Source of the DNA: an uncultured Prochlorococcus sp.
Lineage (GTDB): Bacteria; Cyanobacteriota; Cyanobacteriia; PCC-6307; Cyanobiaceae
Length of the DNA stretch: 64,000 bases
Assembly: GCA_902564695.1 (NCBI GenBank)
Contig: CACFCB010000001.1
Coordinates: forward strand, 124,001 to 188,000
Direction of reading: 5' to 3'
The translations under genes were made by a program, and so were the position numbers. The notes under the pieces were generated by a model. That model was not told the origin of the DNA. It made no database searches and saw only the letters and a list, made by a program, of their open reading frames with translations. Each line of letters opens with the position of its first letter. Positions within the stretch are counted from its first letter, which is position 1. Shown here in pieces: positions 18,106 through 27,643 of the stretch.

Positions 18106-19353
18106 ATGTTAGATAAATTTAATGATTTACCTGATTGGATCTCTAGAGGTTTAGATGATTTATTTCCTTGCAATGATTCTGAAGACTCAGATCAATGCTT
18201 TGCAAAAAGACTAGAACTTTCATCCATAGAAAAAAAACCTTTAAGGGTAAAACTTGGAATTGATCCAACAGGAACAGATATTCACATTGGACACAGTATT
18301 CTTTTCAGGAAATTAAGAGCTTTTCAGGATGCGGGTCATACTGCTGTACTTATAATTGGAGATTTTACTGCAAGGATTGGAGATCCAACTGGTAAAAGCA
18401 AAACTAGAATTCAACTCTCAAAAAATGAAGTTGAAGCAAATTCTTTGAGCTACCTTGAACAATTAGGTCTTGGTAAAGATCCCAAAAATTCATTGTTGGA
18501 TTTTTCAACTCCAGGACGTTTGGAAATCAGGAGAAATAGTGAATGGCTTGAAAAACTTAATCTTTCTGAAACCATAAAGCTATTATCAAATGCAACAGTT
18601 GGACAAATGCTTGCTAAGGAAGATTTTGGTAATCGATATAAATCTGGTACTTCTATCTCATTACATGAATTTCTATATCCTCTTCTTCAAGGATATGATT
18701 CTGTAATAGTTAAGTCTGACTTGGAATTAGGTGGGACAGATCAAAAGTTTAATGTAGCAATTGGGAGGGATTTGCAAAAAGCTTTCGGACAAAAACCTCA
18801 ATTTGGGATGTTATTACCTATTTTAATTGGTTTGGATGGTACTCAGAAAATGAGTAAAAGTTTAAACAATACAGTTGGTATAAATGATGATTCGTTATCT
18901 ATGTATTCTAAATTAGAAAAGGTTCCAGATGATCTTGTTTATAGCTATTTAAATTTATTAACTAATGAAAATTTAAAAGATTTAAATACTGATCCAAGAG
19001 AGCTTCAGAAATTTATGGCTTTAAAAGTAACTTCTAATTTTAAAGGAATTCAAGCAGCAAAACAAGCACAAATTAATGCTGAGAAATTAATTTTAGGATC
19101 TAATGAATCCCTTGATCAAATTCCCGAAGCTTCAATTTCCAAAGTTAATTTTCCTGCTAAGGTTTTTTATGTTTTTAGTCAAATGCAATTGTGTTCAAGT
19201 AGTAGCGAGGCTAGAAGGCAAATTCTTGGTGGAGGAGTAAGAATAGATGGAGAAAAGGTTGAAGACCCAAACTTGGTTTTTGATAAACCAGATGATCTTA
19301 TTGGGAAAATATTGCAGGTAGGAAAGAAAAAATTTCTTCGTGTTTCAAATTAA
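18106..19353 (+). CDS. tyrS: Tyrosyl-tRNA synthetase
   Basis: This class I aminoacyl-tRNA synthetase has the HIGH signature as [15 protein letters not shown] near residue 58 and the KMSKS loop as QKMSKSLNN near residue 248. It ends with an S4-like RNA-binding domain ([21 protein letters not shown]). The length of 415 residues fits the TyrZ-like group with a longer N-terminus. The family-specific [24 protein letters not shown] is present. pyrF starts 9 bases after its stop, so the two are likely co-transcribed. Confidence 0.96.
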   Translation: MLDKFNDLPDWISRGLDDLFPCNDSEDSDQCFAKRLELSSIEKKPLRVKLGIDPTGTDIHIGHSILFRKLRAFQDAGHTAVLIIGDFTARIGDPTGKSKTRIQLSKNEVEANSLSYLEQLGLGKDPKNSLLDFSTPGRLEIRRNSEWLEKLNLSETIKLLSNATVGQMLAKEDFGNRYKSGTSISLHEFLYPLLQGYDSVIVKSDLELGGTDQKFNVAIGRDLQKAFGQKPQFGMLLPILIGLDGTQKMSKSLNNTVGINDDSLSMYSKLEKVPDDLVYSYLNLLTNENLKDLNTDPRELQKFMALKVTSNFKGIQAAKQAQINAEKLILGSNESLDQIPEASISKVNFPAKVFYVFSQMQLCSSSSEARRQILGGGVRIDGEKVEDPNLVFDKPDDLIGKILQVGKKKFLRVSN

Positions 19354-19362
19354 TTTAAAATT

Positions 19363-20088
19363 ATGAATATTAAAAATAATCCAAGTGAAAAGCTAATTAT
19401 AGCTTTAGATGGGATGGATAGAAATAATGTATTTAATTTGCTCGAAGTAATTCCTGAAATTGTCTGGGTAAAAGTTGGCCTTGAATTATTTGTTAATGAA
19501 GGCCCAAGTATAATATCTATTCTGAAAAATAAAGGAAAAAAAGTATTTTTAGATCTTAAGTTTCATGATATTCCAACAACTATTGCTAGAGCATGTTTTG
19601 AGGCTGCAAAAACTGGTGCTGAATTTATTTCTATACATACTTGCTCAGGTAAAAAAGCTCTCAAGATGGCCAAAGAAGCTGCAAATGAAGGAGCATCCAC
19701 AGTTAATTTGACGCCACCAAAACTTTTGGGAATAACAATTTTGACTAGTTGGAATCAAGAAAGTTTGTTAGAGGATTTATTAATCAATCATTCCATAAAT
19801 GAACGAGTAAAGCATTTAGCAGAAATTGCATCAAGTTCAGGGCTAGATGGATGTGTATGCAGCCCTAGAGAAGTTCAATTCTTACGTAAAATTTATCCTA
19901 AGACTTTTGAGTTGGTAACCCCAGGAATTAGAGCAATAGGATCAGATGTGAATGATCAATCTAGAGTTTCTGATGCATCTCATGCACTTAAGATGGGAGC
20001 ATCAAAATTAGTTATAGGAAGAGTGATTACCCAATCAAATGATCCTGCATCTATGTTCAAAAGTTTTTGTGATAAAGCTTTAATTTGA
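19363..20088 (+). CDS. pyrF: Orotidine 5'-phosphate decarboxylase
   Basis: This TIM-barrel enzyme makes UMP in the last step of de novo pyrimidine synthesis. The catalytic tetrad motif LDLKFHDIPTTI is clear, as are the N-terminal LIIALDGMDRN and the C-terminal phosphate-binding VTPGIRAIGSD and GASKLVIGRVITQ. The length of 241 residues is normal. It follows tyrS by 9 bases and converges with plsY, 2 bases away. Confidence 0.97.
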   Translation: MNIKNNPSEKLIIALDGMDRNNVFNLLEVIPEIVWVKVGLELFVNEGPSIISILKNKGKKVFLDLKFHDIPTTIARACFEAAKTGAEFISIHTCSGKKALKMAKEAANEGASTVNLTPPKLLGITILTSWNQESLLEDLLINHSINERVKHLAEIASSSGLDGCVCSPREVQFLRKIYPKTFELVTPGIRAIGSDVNDQSRVSDASHALKMGASKLVIGRVITQSNDPASMFKSFCDKALI

Positions 20089-20090
20089 AT

Positions 20091-20690
20091 TTACTTTGAT
20101 TGCCCGATTCTGGGCTCTTTACCATTAATCAGTCTAATTATATTTTCTCTATGTCTCCAAATTACTAAAGTCATTGCTAATATGGAAATTATTAGATAGG
20201 GCAGAGAAAGAGTAGAATTTTCAAAACTTAAAAACATTATTAAAGGAAGAGATAATGCTGCAATTACACTGGCAAGTGAAACTATTTTGAAGAATGTAAT
20301 TATTAATATAAATACACCTAAAGTTGCAATACCTACTTGCCAAGAAAGACCGAGAAATATTCCTAAACCTGTTGCTACTGCTTTACCACCTTTCCAGTTG
20401 AGCCAAATAGGCCAAATGTGACCAATTAAAGTTGATAGTCCTATGGCAACTTGCCATGAATCATTTAGTTGGAAGTGTTTTGCTAAAAGAATAGATAGAG
20501 TACCTTTTAAAACATCTATTAAAAATACTGAAATAGCTGCGCGTTTTCCAATATGTCTTAGTACATTTGTTGCACCAGTAGAACCTGAACCTAATGATCG
20601 AATATCAATTCCTTTTATAATTTTTCCAGCTAAATAACCACTAGGAAAAGATCCAAATAAATATCCTAAAAATAATAAAAATAGATTCAA
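20091..20690 (-). CDS. plsY: Glycerol-3-phosphate acyltransferase PlsY
   Basis: This membrane protein of 199 residues has about five helices and the PlsY motifs: GSFPSGYLAGK, DIRSLGSGSTGATNVLR, and a conserved GHIWPIWLNWKGGKAVATGLG segment. PlsY uses acyl-phosphate to acylate glycerol-3-phosphate, the first step of phospholipid and glycolipid synthesis. It follows the DUF3086-like gene by 20 bases on the same strand. Confidence 0.96.
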   Translation of the reverse strand: MNLFLLFLGYLFGSFPSGYLAGKIIKGIDIRSLGSGSTGATNVLRHIGKRAAISVFLIDVLKGTLSILLAKHFQLNDSWQVAIGLSTLIGHIWPIWLNWKGGKAVATGLGIFLGLSWQVGIATLGVFILIITFFKIVSLASVIAALSLPLIMFLSFENSTLSLPYLIISILAMTLVIWRHRENIIRLINGKEPRIGQSK

Positions 20691-20710
20691 AATAAATTAA
20701 ATAGCAAATT

Positions 20711-21742
20711 TTATATTAATTCATCTTCTCCAAAAACTTCATTTGGACTCCCTGAAAAAGCTAGCCAAATAGGAAACTGAAGAATTGGTATTTCTACATT
20801 TATCTCGGCAGCGTCAATGATTATTAAAGGTAGCTCGCCTCTTTCCTCTAATCGATCTGCGCATTCAATTAGTCCATCAGATCTCTCGAAAAGCACTATC
20901 CCGCTGTTAGGCCCGAAATCTTCTCGATTAAGACCTAATGCGTCTTGAAGGCCTCTTCGCCATTCGCCAAGACGCTCTGGTTGACTAGCTAGAACCAATG
21001 TCTGAAATTGGTCACCATATAACTCTCCTAGAATTGCAATTATTCCTGCTGTAACTAAAGCATTTTTTGATCTACTGCCTCGACTAGGTTGAGCTCCTCT
21101 TCCTCCCATGCTGAAAAACCAATCTTCAAGCATTTCAACTTCATTAGGTTCAAGACTCCTTCGAAGTTTCCATGGCTCAGCATAAAAATCTGGTTGTTCT
21201 AAGAATTGGTTGAGACAAGTCCTTATTAGATTCTCATCAGGTTTGAATGTGTCAGCAATAGCATGGATGACTTCTGGATCTTTAGCGGTGTCTATTTCCT
21301 TTTTAGCGTCTAGAGGAGAAGGCTTTACTATTACTGGAGGGACTACAAGATCTAGTTGCTCAGCTGATTGCGCTAAGTCTTGTAAAGCACCACTTAAATA
21401 TTCTTGAAAACCTTTAACTTTTCTTGCAATAGCATCAGATTGTCCTGAAAATGAGCTTTTGAGCTCAGCTTCAATTTGTACTTTCTTTTTTGCTAATTCT
21501 TCTAATTCTTTCTCTAATTTTTCACGAGAAAGCCTTAGATCTTTTAGAGCTAAGTTAATTAATTGTTGAGTATCGGATTTGGAGATCTTTGGTGGTGTAT
21601 TTCCCGGAATATTGAGATTAGATGCTTCGGGTTGTGTTTTAAGATGAGTTTTGGATGAATTCTCCTTAGGAGAAGAATTTTCATCGATAATATCCTTCTC
21701 AGAATTTTGTTTTTTTAGAGATAGTTTTTCTTCGGATTCCAT
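20711..21742 (-). CDS. DUF3086-like conserved cyanobacterial protein
   Basis: This 343-residue soluble protein has a polar N-terminus (about 1-55), a coiled-coil stretch (about 60-115, LREKLEKELEELAKKKVQIE), and a conserved C-terminal half with EPWKLRRSLEPNEVEMLEDWFFSMGGRG and LVLASQPERLGEWRRGLQ. The layout fits DUF3086, a family restricted to cyanobacteria with no known function. The genes plsY, this one, the DUF3119-like gene and the lipid permease all run the same way with gaps of at most 20 bases, which suggests an envelope or lipid role. That link is inference from position. Confidence 0.65.
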   Translation of the reverse strand: MESEEKLSLKKQNSEKDIIDENSSPKENSSKTHLKTQPEASNLNIPGNTPPKISKSDTQQLINLALKDLRLSREKLEKELEELAKKKVQIEAELKSSFSGQSDAIARKVKGFQEYLSGALQDLAQSAEQLDLVVPPVIVKPSPLDAKKEIDTAKDPEVIHAIADTFKPDENLIRTCLNQFLEQPDFYAEPWKLRRSLEPNEVEMLEDWFFSMGGRGAQPSRGSRSKNALVTAGIIAILGELYGDQFQTLVLASQPERLGEWRRGLQDALGLNREDFGPNSGIVLFERSDGLIECADRLEERGELPLIIIDAAEINVEIPILQFPIWLAFSGSPNEVFGEDELI

Positions 21743-21758
21743 TTTTCAAAAACTTTAA

Positions 21759-22187
21759 CTAAGTTTTAGAGTTTGTTGATTCTACTGTCTTGTTTATTTC
21801 TAAATCCTTAACTCTTAGCCTTAACTGCTCTTTTAAAGACTTAACTTCAAAAAGTATTGGCAGCAGATGAGGGCTTGCTTCCTCTCTGAAGTAAAGAAAT
21901 CCCGGCAATTGAGGTAACAATATTCTCCATGCTATCCAATTCTTAAAAGGGAATCTACGCAATTCACGACCTAGTTGCATGACAATTAAATCATCTTTGG
22001 TAAATTGCAATCTTAAGGTGAAAGATTGTAATAAAAGAAAAAAACCAAAACTGCTGATTAGAATTGTTGGCCAAGGATGAAATGGTGTTATTAAAAATAC
22101 CAAGCCGATAAATATAATTAAAACTGGTAAACGAAAAGAAGGTGACAATTGGACAACATTTTTATTAGAAAGATTTTCAGGAGTCAT
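21759..22187 (-). CDS. DUF3119-like small membrane protein
   Basis: The track ORF starts at 22322, but its first 45 residues lie inside the permease gene and have no hydrophobic or conserved character. The ATG at 22187, 5 bases after the permease stop, gives a 142-residue protein with two close membrane helices (PVLIIFIGLVFLITPFHPWPTILISSFGFFLLL) and a soluble tail with WIAWRILLPQLPGFLYFREE. This fits the DUF3119 family, usually found beside the MlaE-type permease in cyanobacteria. Its function is unknown. Confidence 0.65.
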   Translation of the reverse strand: MTPENLSNKNVVQLSPSFRLPVLIIFIGLVFLITPFHPWPTILISSFGFFLLLQSFTLRLQFTKDDLIVMQLGRELRRFPFKNWIAWRILLPQLPGFLYFREEASPHLLPILFEVKSLKEQLRLRVKDLEINKTVESTNSKT

Positions 22188-22192
22188 GGGTA

Positions 22193-22942
22193 TTAGCCAA
22201 AAAGAATTTGGGTTAGTAAAACATCCACCAATGAAACTGTTATTAGAGTCATTACTACTGCTCCAGTAGTACTTGATCCTACTTCTTTGGGTCCGCCTCT
22301 TGTAGTTAACCCCCACCCACAAGCAATGATTGCGATTAGCAGACCAAAAACCAATGCTTTTATGAGCATATAAGGCAAATCAGATGTAATCAGCCATTCC
22401 CTGACTGAATTCCAAAAAATGGTTGGAGGAATTTGGTAGAGGCTAGTACTGCTAACTTGACCGCTCAATAAAGCAATAGAAAAAAATAATAAACATTGAA
22501 TTGGTGCCATAACAACCATTGCACAAATCCTTGGAACAACTAAATATTCAACTGGATCAGTTTGTAACATCGTAATGGCATCAATTTGTTCAGTAACTTT
22601 CATTGTTCCAATTTGAGCGGCATAAGCAGTGGCAACTTTTCCTGTGAGAAGTGTTGCAGTAAGCAAAGGTGCTATTTCTCTGGCCATCCCAATTGCTAAA
22701 AGGCCACCAACTTCAGAACCTAATCCTTGTTTACTTAATTCTGCAGCGACTTGAATATTGAATACGGTTCCAGCAGCTATGCCAGTTATTAGAACGATAA
22801 GGAAGCTTCCAGGCCCTGCCTCCATTAATTGATCTATTAAATCTGATTTATTGATTTTCCCTGACGCTATGGATGCAATTGCTTGCCCACCAATTAAAAG
22901 GCTACTACTAAATCTTCTCAGCCAACGTGGTGAGTACTTCAT
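22193..22942 (-). CDS. mlaE: MlaE/TGD1-type lipid ABC transporter permease
   Basis: This 249-residue integral membrane protein has five to six helices and the family core GIAAGTVFNIQVAAELSKQG and GMAREIAPLLTATLLTGKV, followed by MKVTEQIDAITMLQTDPVEYLVVPR. MlaE/TGD1 proteins form the permease of lipid-moving ABC systems between envelope membranes. The ATPase and substrate-binding partners are not in this window. The start ATG overlaps the stop of the upstream MFS gene by four bases. Confidence 0.9.
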   Translation of the reverse strand: MKYSPRWLRRFSSSLLIGGQAIASIASGKINKSDLIDQLMEAGPGSFLIVLITGIAAGTVFNIQVAAELSKQGLGSEVGGLLAIGMAREIAPLLTATLLTGKVATAYAAQIGTMKVTEQIDAITMLQTDPVEYLVVPRICAMVVMAPIQCLLFFSIALLSGQVSSTSLYQIPPTIFWNSVREWLITSDLPYMLIKALVFGLLIAIIACGWGLTTRGGPKEVGSSTTGAVVMTLITVSLVDVLLTQILFG

Positions 22943-24342
22943 TGATTTACTCTTTTAGATTTAAAATCTAAGTTTTTCCATGGTTTCATAGTTATTAATC
23001 CGAATACTACAAGAAGAGATGGTATTAATCCCATACATAATCTAATGGTAATTATTGCTGATAAAGGTTGATCAAAATCACCTAACATTGATGAGCAATT
23101 AGTTGAAGATTTATATCCTGCTAGAGATAAAAGAACTCCAAGGAATTGAACACTTAAACCTATACCAATTTTTTGTATGAAAACCATCCAAGCTGTGTAT
23201 ATTCCTGAGGGCTTTTCGGGGTCTTGATCAATAGCATCAGGGAGTAATGACCATGGAATAAGATAAGCAGTAGAAGCACCAAATCCTACTAAAATTATAA
23301 TTAATAAAAGTATAACTATCTTTAAATACTCTATATTAGAAATAAAAAGTAAATTGTTAATATCTACTCCTTTAGTAAGAGGAGGCATAAACATAACTAA
23401 AAAGCATGAAAAAATCCATATTTTTCCTCCTTTAAAGAGTGCAGATATTCTTCCATATTTATTTGAATAAAAGCTCCAAAACTGTAGACCGAATAGAGTA
23501 CTAATTTGAAAAGGTATTGGAATCCATTTCGAAATCTCTATTGGAACTAGAATGACTTGCTCAAGATAGATTAATGAAACAGTTTGCATGAGTTGCAAAC
23601 CACACCAGAGAAGTAAATAAAGAGCAATAATTCGTGTGAAAAGTTTATTATTTAAAACTCTTTTTAATTGCTTCTGAAAAGGTTCGGATTGAGAAATGGG
23701 CTTTCTGGCTTTTTTAGCAAATGGGGCAAGTCCCCAGCAAGCAATTAAAGTTGTAAAAGTAGCAATAAAACCAGTTACTCTTCCCATTGAGGTGTAACCC
23801 TCAACTCCTTGTGATAAAAAGCCTGCAGCAACTATTAACCCAGTGGTTCCTGCTAAGATAGAACCAGTAAACCTGGCTGCATTAAGTCTTGTTCTAATTG
23901 CTATATTTTCAGTAAGCTCTGTAGATAATGCTGCGAAAGGAAGATTCACCGCTGTATAAGCAGTCATTAGTAAAATTGCTGCAAAGATGTAATAAGTAGT
24001 TTTAGTCTCTACACCTCCTGGAGGAACCCACCACATTGCGGCAAGGAATAGACCTAATGGAACTGCACCTCCAATCATCCAAGGAAGTCGTGGCCCCCAT
24101 CTGGATTTTGTTTGGTCGCTCATCCATCCAATTAATGGATCATTTAAAGCATCCCAAAGCTTTGACACCATAAGTAATGATCCTGCAATAAATGCAGGAA
24201 TTCCAGCAGCACAAGTAAAAAATAGAAAAAGATAAGTTCCTAACTGAATTGCAGCTAATCCAGTACCTGCATCTCCCATGGCATAGGAGATCATTAGTCT
24301 TGTTCGATTATTTACTTCGTTAAGCGATGTAGACTTCTTCAA
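22939..24342 (-). CDS. MFS transporter of the glycoside-pentoside-hexuronide:cation symporter group
   Basis: This 467-residue protein has about twelve hydrophobic segments. Its N-terminal SYAMGDAGTGLAAIQLGTYLF and SKLWDALNDPLIGWMSDQTKSRWGPRLPW are typical of the GPH (MelB-like) sugar:cation symporters. The substrate cannot be deduced. It overlaps the lipid permease gene by four bases, an odd pairing for a sugar symporter. A lysolipid transporter (LplT-like) role is thinkable, but GPH fits the motifs better. Confidence 0.78.
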   Translation of the reverse strand: MKKSTSLNEVNNRTRLMISYAMGDAGTGLAAIQLGTYLFLFFTCAAGIPAFIAGSLLMVSKLWDALNDPLIGWMSDQTKSRWGPRLPWMIGGAVPLGLFLAAMWWVPPGGVETKTTYYIFAAILLMTAYTAVNLPFAALSTELTENIAIRTRLNAARFTGSILAGTTGLIVAAGFLSQGVEGYTSMGRVTGFIATFTTLIACWGLAPFAKKARKPISQSEPFQKQLKRVLNNKLFTRIIALYLLLWCGLQLMQTVSLIYLEQVILVPIEISKWIPIPFQISTLFGLQFWSFYSNKYGRISALFKGGKIWIFSCFLVMFMPPLTKGVDINNLLFISNIEYLKIVILLLIIILVGFGASTAYLIPWSLLPDAIDQDPEKPSGIYTAWMVFIQKIGIGLSVQFLGVLLSLAGYKSSTNCSSMLGDFDQPLSAIITIRLCMGLIPSLLVVFGLITMKPWKNLDFKSKRVNQ

Positions 24343-24429
24343 TCTTTTTTGGATAATGGGACTCGCAAGGTAATAATGGAGAAAGCTAAATTAATTTCAC
24401 TCCTAAAGGGAGTAAATTTTAGTTCTAGC

Positions 24430-24500
24430 GCGGGCGTAGTTTAGTGGTAAAACCTCAGCCTTCCAAGTTGATGATGCGGGTTCGATTCCCGCCGCCCGCT
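24430..24500 (+). tRNA. tRNA-Gly(TCC)
   Basis: The cloverleaf is complete over 71 bases. The acceptor GCGGGCG pairs with CGCCCGC and leaves a 3' T discriminator. The D arm is GTTTAGTGGTAAAAC, the anticodon arm is TCAGC-CTTCCAA-GTTGA with anticodon TCC, and the T arm is GCGGGTTCGATTCCCGC. CCA is not encoded. A small hairpin ACTCC/GGAGT lies at 24399-24413 just upstream. Confidence 0.96.
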
Positions 24501-24512
24501 TTAGTTTAATTT

Positions 24513-26573
24513 TCATAGCTTAATTTTTTTTGAATATTCATTAGCGACCATAAGAACAAGACTGTAACTTTCAATACGAATACTGGTTTGATTAGCTAAA
24601 GGTTTTTTTGTAATATTTTTATTTTTTAAAAAAGAGGTGTCAATACATTTTTTCCAAGGAGAAATAGGTTTTGGTAATTCAAATACCATTGCCTCTTTAT
24701 AAGCATTTAAGCCAAGCCATATTGCAGCGCCTTCATCTTTTTTATTAATGCTATATCCAAGAGTATGGGACCATTCACTCCAGTCAGGCTTATTTAATTC
24801 AACACCATGCCATTGAATCCAAAATTTTGAAGATTTAACCTTTGTATGATCTTGAAAAGAATCAAACACCACATCAGGGCTAAAAAATTCTGGTAGTTGT
24901 TTTCGAAGCGATATGAGCTTCATGACAAACTCTTTTAAGTCTTGATCCCAATTAGTTGGATTCCAAGTCATCCATCCAAGTGGGTTGTTTTGACACCAAG
25001 TGTTGTTATTGCCTCCTTGGCTTCTACCTAATTCGTCTCCCATTAATAACATGGGTATTCCAGGCGATAAAAGAAGAGAAGAAATAAGATTTCTTTGCTG
25101 TCTTTTCCTTAAATTATTTATGTTTTTATTAGTTGTTGGTCCTTCAACTCCGTAATTGTAGCTATTGTTATGATTCTCTCCGTCTCTATTGCTTTCTCCA
25201 TTTGCAAGATTATGTTTTTTATTGAAACTTACTAGATCATTTAATGTAAACCCATCATGTGAAGTTATAAAGTTAATACTAAATATATTTGCTAAATTTG
25301 AATTTTTATATAGCAATTTGTTTCCAATTAATCTATCTTTCAGCTTCCATATAGTGTCTCTTTCACCCTTCCAGAATCTTCGAATATCATCCCTAAAATG
25401 ACCATTCCAAGTCCTGAACTTTCTTGCTGGAAAATCTCCAAGTTTATAGAGCCCTCCACAATCCCATGGCTCACTAATTAATTTCACATCACTAAGCTTA
25501 GGATCTGATTCAATTTCTTCAAATAATGGGGGAGAATCTAAAGGTATTAGATTTTCTCCTCTGCTCAAGGCAATACCTAAATCAAAACGAAATCCGTCAA
25601 CCCCTAATTCAATTGCCCAACATCTCATGGATTCTAGTATTAATTTTCTAACTAAAGGACGATTAGCCGCAATGCTATTGCCGCATCCACTTACATCTTG
25701 GTAGCTTCCATTTTTATCTTGGTGGTAGTAAGTCTTTGGTCCAAAATATTTCCAACTTATACTTGGACCATCTTGGTTCCCTTCTGTTGTGTGATTATAA
25801 ACAACGTCAATTAAAACTTCTAGATCATTGTCATGGCAGACTTCTACAAACTTTTGAAATTGTTTTCGGGCTTCTAATGGATCGTATCCATCTACATATT
25901 CGTGATGAGGAGTGAACCAGTTTATTGGGCTATAACCCCAATAATTTTCTAGTCCATTTGGGGCATCTTTAGAATCAAAAGTAAATACAGGAAGTAGCTC
26001 AATAGTTGTAATTCCAATATCTTTAAGATAAGGGATCTTTTCAATTAAACCAATAAAAGTTCCTTTCTTAGAATCAAAAACATTTGAGTCTGGGTTTTTA
26101 GTAAATCCGCCAACATGCAATTCATAAATAATTGTTTTATTCCATGCATGTTTAGGTCTTGGATGAGATTTAAAATCAAAAGAATCTCTTTTAGTTACTA
26201 CTCCTTTTAGATAATGAGAATAACCTTTAAAAAATTTATTTTTTGGGTTTCTTATATATTTATTCCAGCCTGTAATTGCCCTTGCACAAGGATCTAAAAC
26301 AAGATGACCTGTTTTAGGTTTGTTATTGTCAATTGATACTTTATATCCATATAAAGTTCCTTCGCCTAGCCCCTCTATTTCAACGTGCCAGTAATCTCCA
26401 GATCGGTTCTTTTGATCTAATGATATTATTTCTTTTGGATAGTCATCATTTTCTTTTTGGAAGATTAGTAATTCAACATTTGTTGCATTTGGTGCTGCTA
26501 CGGAAAAATTAACCCCATCAGGAGTGATTGAGCTGCCTAATGGCCAAGCTGAACCAACTTTTACTTTGCCCAA
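24513..26573 (-). CDS. glgX: Glycogen debranching enzyme (GlgX/isoamylase type, GH13)
   Basis: This 686-residue protein has an N-terminal CBM48 domain (about 1-115) and a GH13 barrel with WNKTIIYELHVGGFT, LIDVVYNHT, the nucleophile region VDGFRFDLGIAL, the acid-base LISEPWDCGGLYKLGDFP, and the third carboxylate in FITSHDGFTLNDLV. These are the isoamylase/GlgX hallmarks. The enzyme cleaves alpha-1,6 branches of glycogen, which the cell lays down in the light and uses at night. It runs opposite to tRNA-Gly, with its stop 12 bases away. Confidence 0.93.
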   Translation of the reverse strand: MGKVKVGSAWPLGSSITPDGVNFSVAAPNATNVELLIFQKENDDYPKEIISLDQKNRSGDYWHVEIEGLGEGTLYGYKVSIDNNKPKTGHLVLDPCARAITGWNKYIRNPKNKFFKGYSHYLKGVVTKRDSFDFKSHPRPKHAWNKTIIYELHVGGFTKNPDSNVFDSKKGTFIGLIEKIPYLKDIGITTIELLPVFTFDSKDAPNGLENYWGYSPINWFTPHHEYVDGYDPLEARKQFQKFVEVCHDNDLEVLIDVVYNHTTEGNQDGPSISWKYFGPKTYYHQDKNGSYQDVSGCGNSIAANRPLVRKLILESMRCWAIELGVDGFRFDLGIALSRGENLIPLDSPPLFEEIESDPKLSDVKLISEPWDCGGLYKLGDFPARKFRTWNGHFRDDIRRFWKGERDTIWKLKDRLIGNKLLYKNSNLANIFSINFITSHDGFTLNDLVSFNKKHNLANGESNRDGENHNNSYNYGVEGPTTNKNINNLRKRQQRNLISSLLLSPGIPMLLMGDELGRSQGGNNNTWCQNNPLGWMTWNPTNWDQDLKEFVMKLISLRKQLPEFFSPDVVFDSFQDHTKVKSSKFWIQWHGVELNKPDWSEWSHTLGYSINKKDEGAAIWLGLNAYKEAMVFELPKPISPWKKCIDTSFLKNKNITKKPLANQTSIRIESYSLVLMVANEYSKKIKL

Positions 26574-27321
26574 TTTTTTTTGTCCATCAAATCGGTAAGT
26601 AGATAACCTTTATCCCAACTTAGTTGTTTAGTTTATTTTAACAAGTTATAAAAAACAAAATCCAACTTAAAATAACTTGGATAGGAATTTTGGGGTTGAG
26701 TTGAGTAAATTAAATTTTTAATTTTATATGCACCTTATTTTTTCTGCCTAAGAGGAGACTCTACTTTAGATAAATAAAAAGCATTACCACTAGTTAATCT
26801 AAAATTTTTTGAAGTAATATTCCTTGAGAATTCCCTAGTTATTTAGCGTCAATAGGAATTCTTTAGGTGTGAAAAGGTCCGATTTTGATCTTTTTGCTCT
26901 TCTTTAAGGACTCATTATTATTTTGTAATAACAATAAATGTGCTGTTCTGCAGACCTTTATTAATTGAGGTGAACTTAATTAACTGTCTTGTTTTTACTC
27001 CAAAAAATAATAAATTTTACAAGTCAAGAATTGCTGTGATGAATAATTCAATCAGTTAATTCTCTAAACAGCTTGGAATAACTGGCTTCTCAGAATAACG
27101 AGGTTTTTTGTATTTGGCTTTGGTGAGTAGTTAGAAATCTTTAAAGAACTTTGAGATTGAAAAAAAGATTCTTACATATTTTTTATAAAGCTCACTGCCA
27201 CAGGCCCTTTGGGTTGCAGGCAAGTGGTTTGCTCCATACGATTAGCAAGATTGAGTTTTTGGGAAACTAATTCCAAAATTGGTTCTCTTCCTCTTACTCC
27301 CTGCTACATACAATCTTTCCA
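26574..27321. other. 748-base noncoding region upstream of the HU gene
   Basis: No open frame of interest is present on either strand; the longest ATG-started frames I read are about 20 codons. The left part holds a perfect seven-base inverted repeat GAATTCC/GGAATTC around 26829-26860 and, soon after, an eight-pair stem AAAAGGTC/GATCTTTT near 26873-26895 followed by a partly T-rich run. These could mark a small RNA. The right part is the structured HU leader, listed separately. I recognise no known RNA family here. Confidence 0.45.
27193..27226 (+). ncRNA. Hairpin in the HU gene leader, function unknown
   Basis: A 34-base element starts CACTGCC and ends GGCAAGTG. It folds as an outer stem (CACT/AGTG and GCC/GGC with one bulged A), an internal loop, and an inner stem GGCCC/GGGTT closed by TTT. 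It is GC-rich against an AT-rich background and lies about 95 bases upstream of the HU start. No T tract follows, so it is not a simple terminator. It could be a 5'-UTR regulatory fold, but this is a reading by eye. Confidence 0.35.
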
Positions 27322-27597
27322 ATGAACAAAGCAGATTTAGTCAACCTTGTTGCAGCTCGTACAGAGCTAACTAAAACAGACGTTTCTCTGGTAGTTGATG
27401 CTGCCATAGACACAATTATTGACTCTGTAGTGGAGGGTAAGAAAGTCTCCATTCTGGGTTTTGGTTCTTTTGAACCTCGTGATCGTTCAGCTCGTCAAGG
27501 ATTAAATCCAAAAACCGGAGAGAAGATTGCAATACCAGCAAAGCGTGTTCCAGCATTTACGGCTGGGAAATTGTTTAAGGACCGTGTTCAGGGATGA
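27322..27597 (+). CDS. hup: DNA-binding protein HU
   Basis: This 91-residue histone-like protein has MNKADLVNLVAARTELTKTDVSLVVDAAIDTI, then VSILGFGSFEPRDRSARQGLNPKTGEKIAIPAKRVPAF, the complete HU dimerisation region and DNA-binding arm. HU bends and compacts DNA. It stands alone, with a long noncoding leader before it and a strong terminator after it. No clear Shine-Dalgarno sequence precedes the ATG. Confidence 0.97.
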   Translation: MNKADLVNLVAARTELTKTDVSLVVDAAIDTIIDSVVEGKKVSILGFGSFEPRDRSARQGLNPKTGEKIAIPAKRVPAFTAGKLFKDRVQG

Positions 27598-27643
27598 TTT
27601 TTTGAGAAGTTACGTTTATTTATTGGCTTTTTAGTCATTCATA

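Noticed and set aside
22188-22322. N-terminal 45 residues of the DUF3119-like ORF
   Set aside because: They lie inside the end of the MlaE-type gene and look unlike a protein N-terminus; the ATG at 22187 fits the gene spacing.
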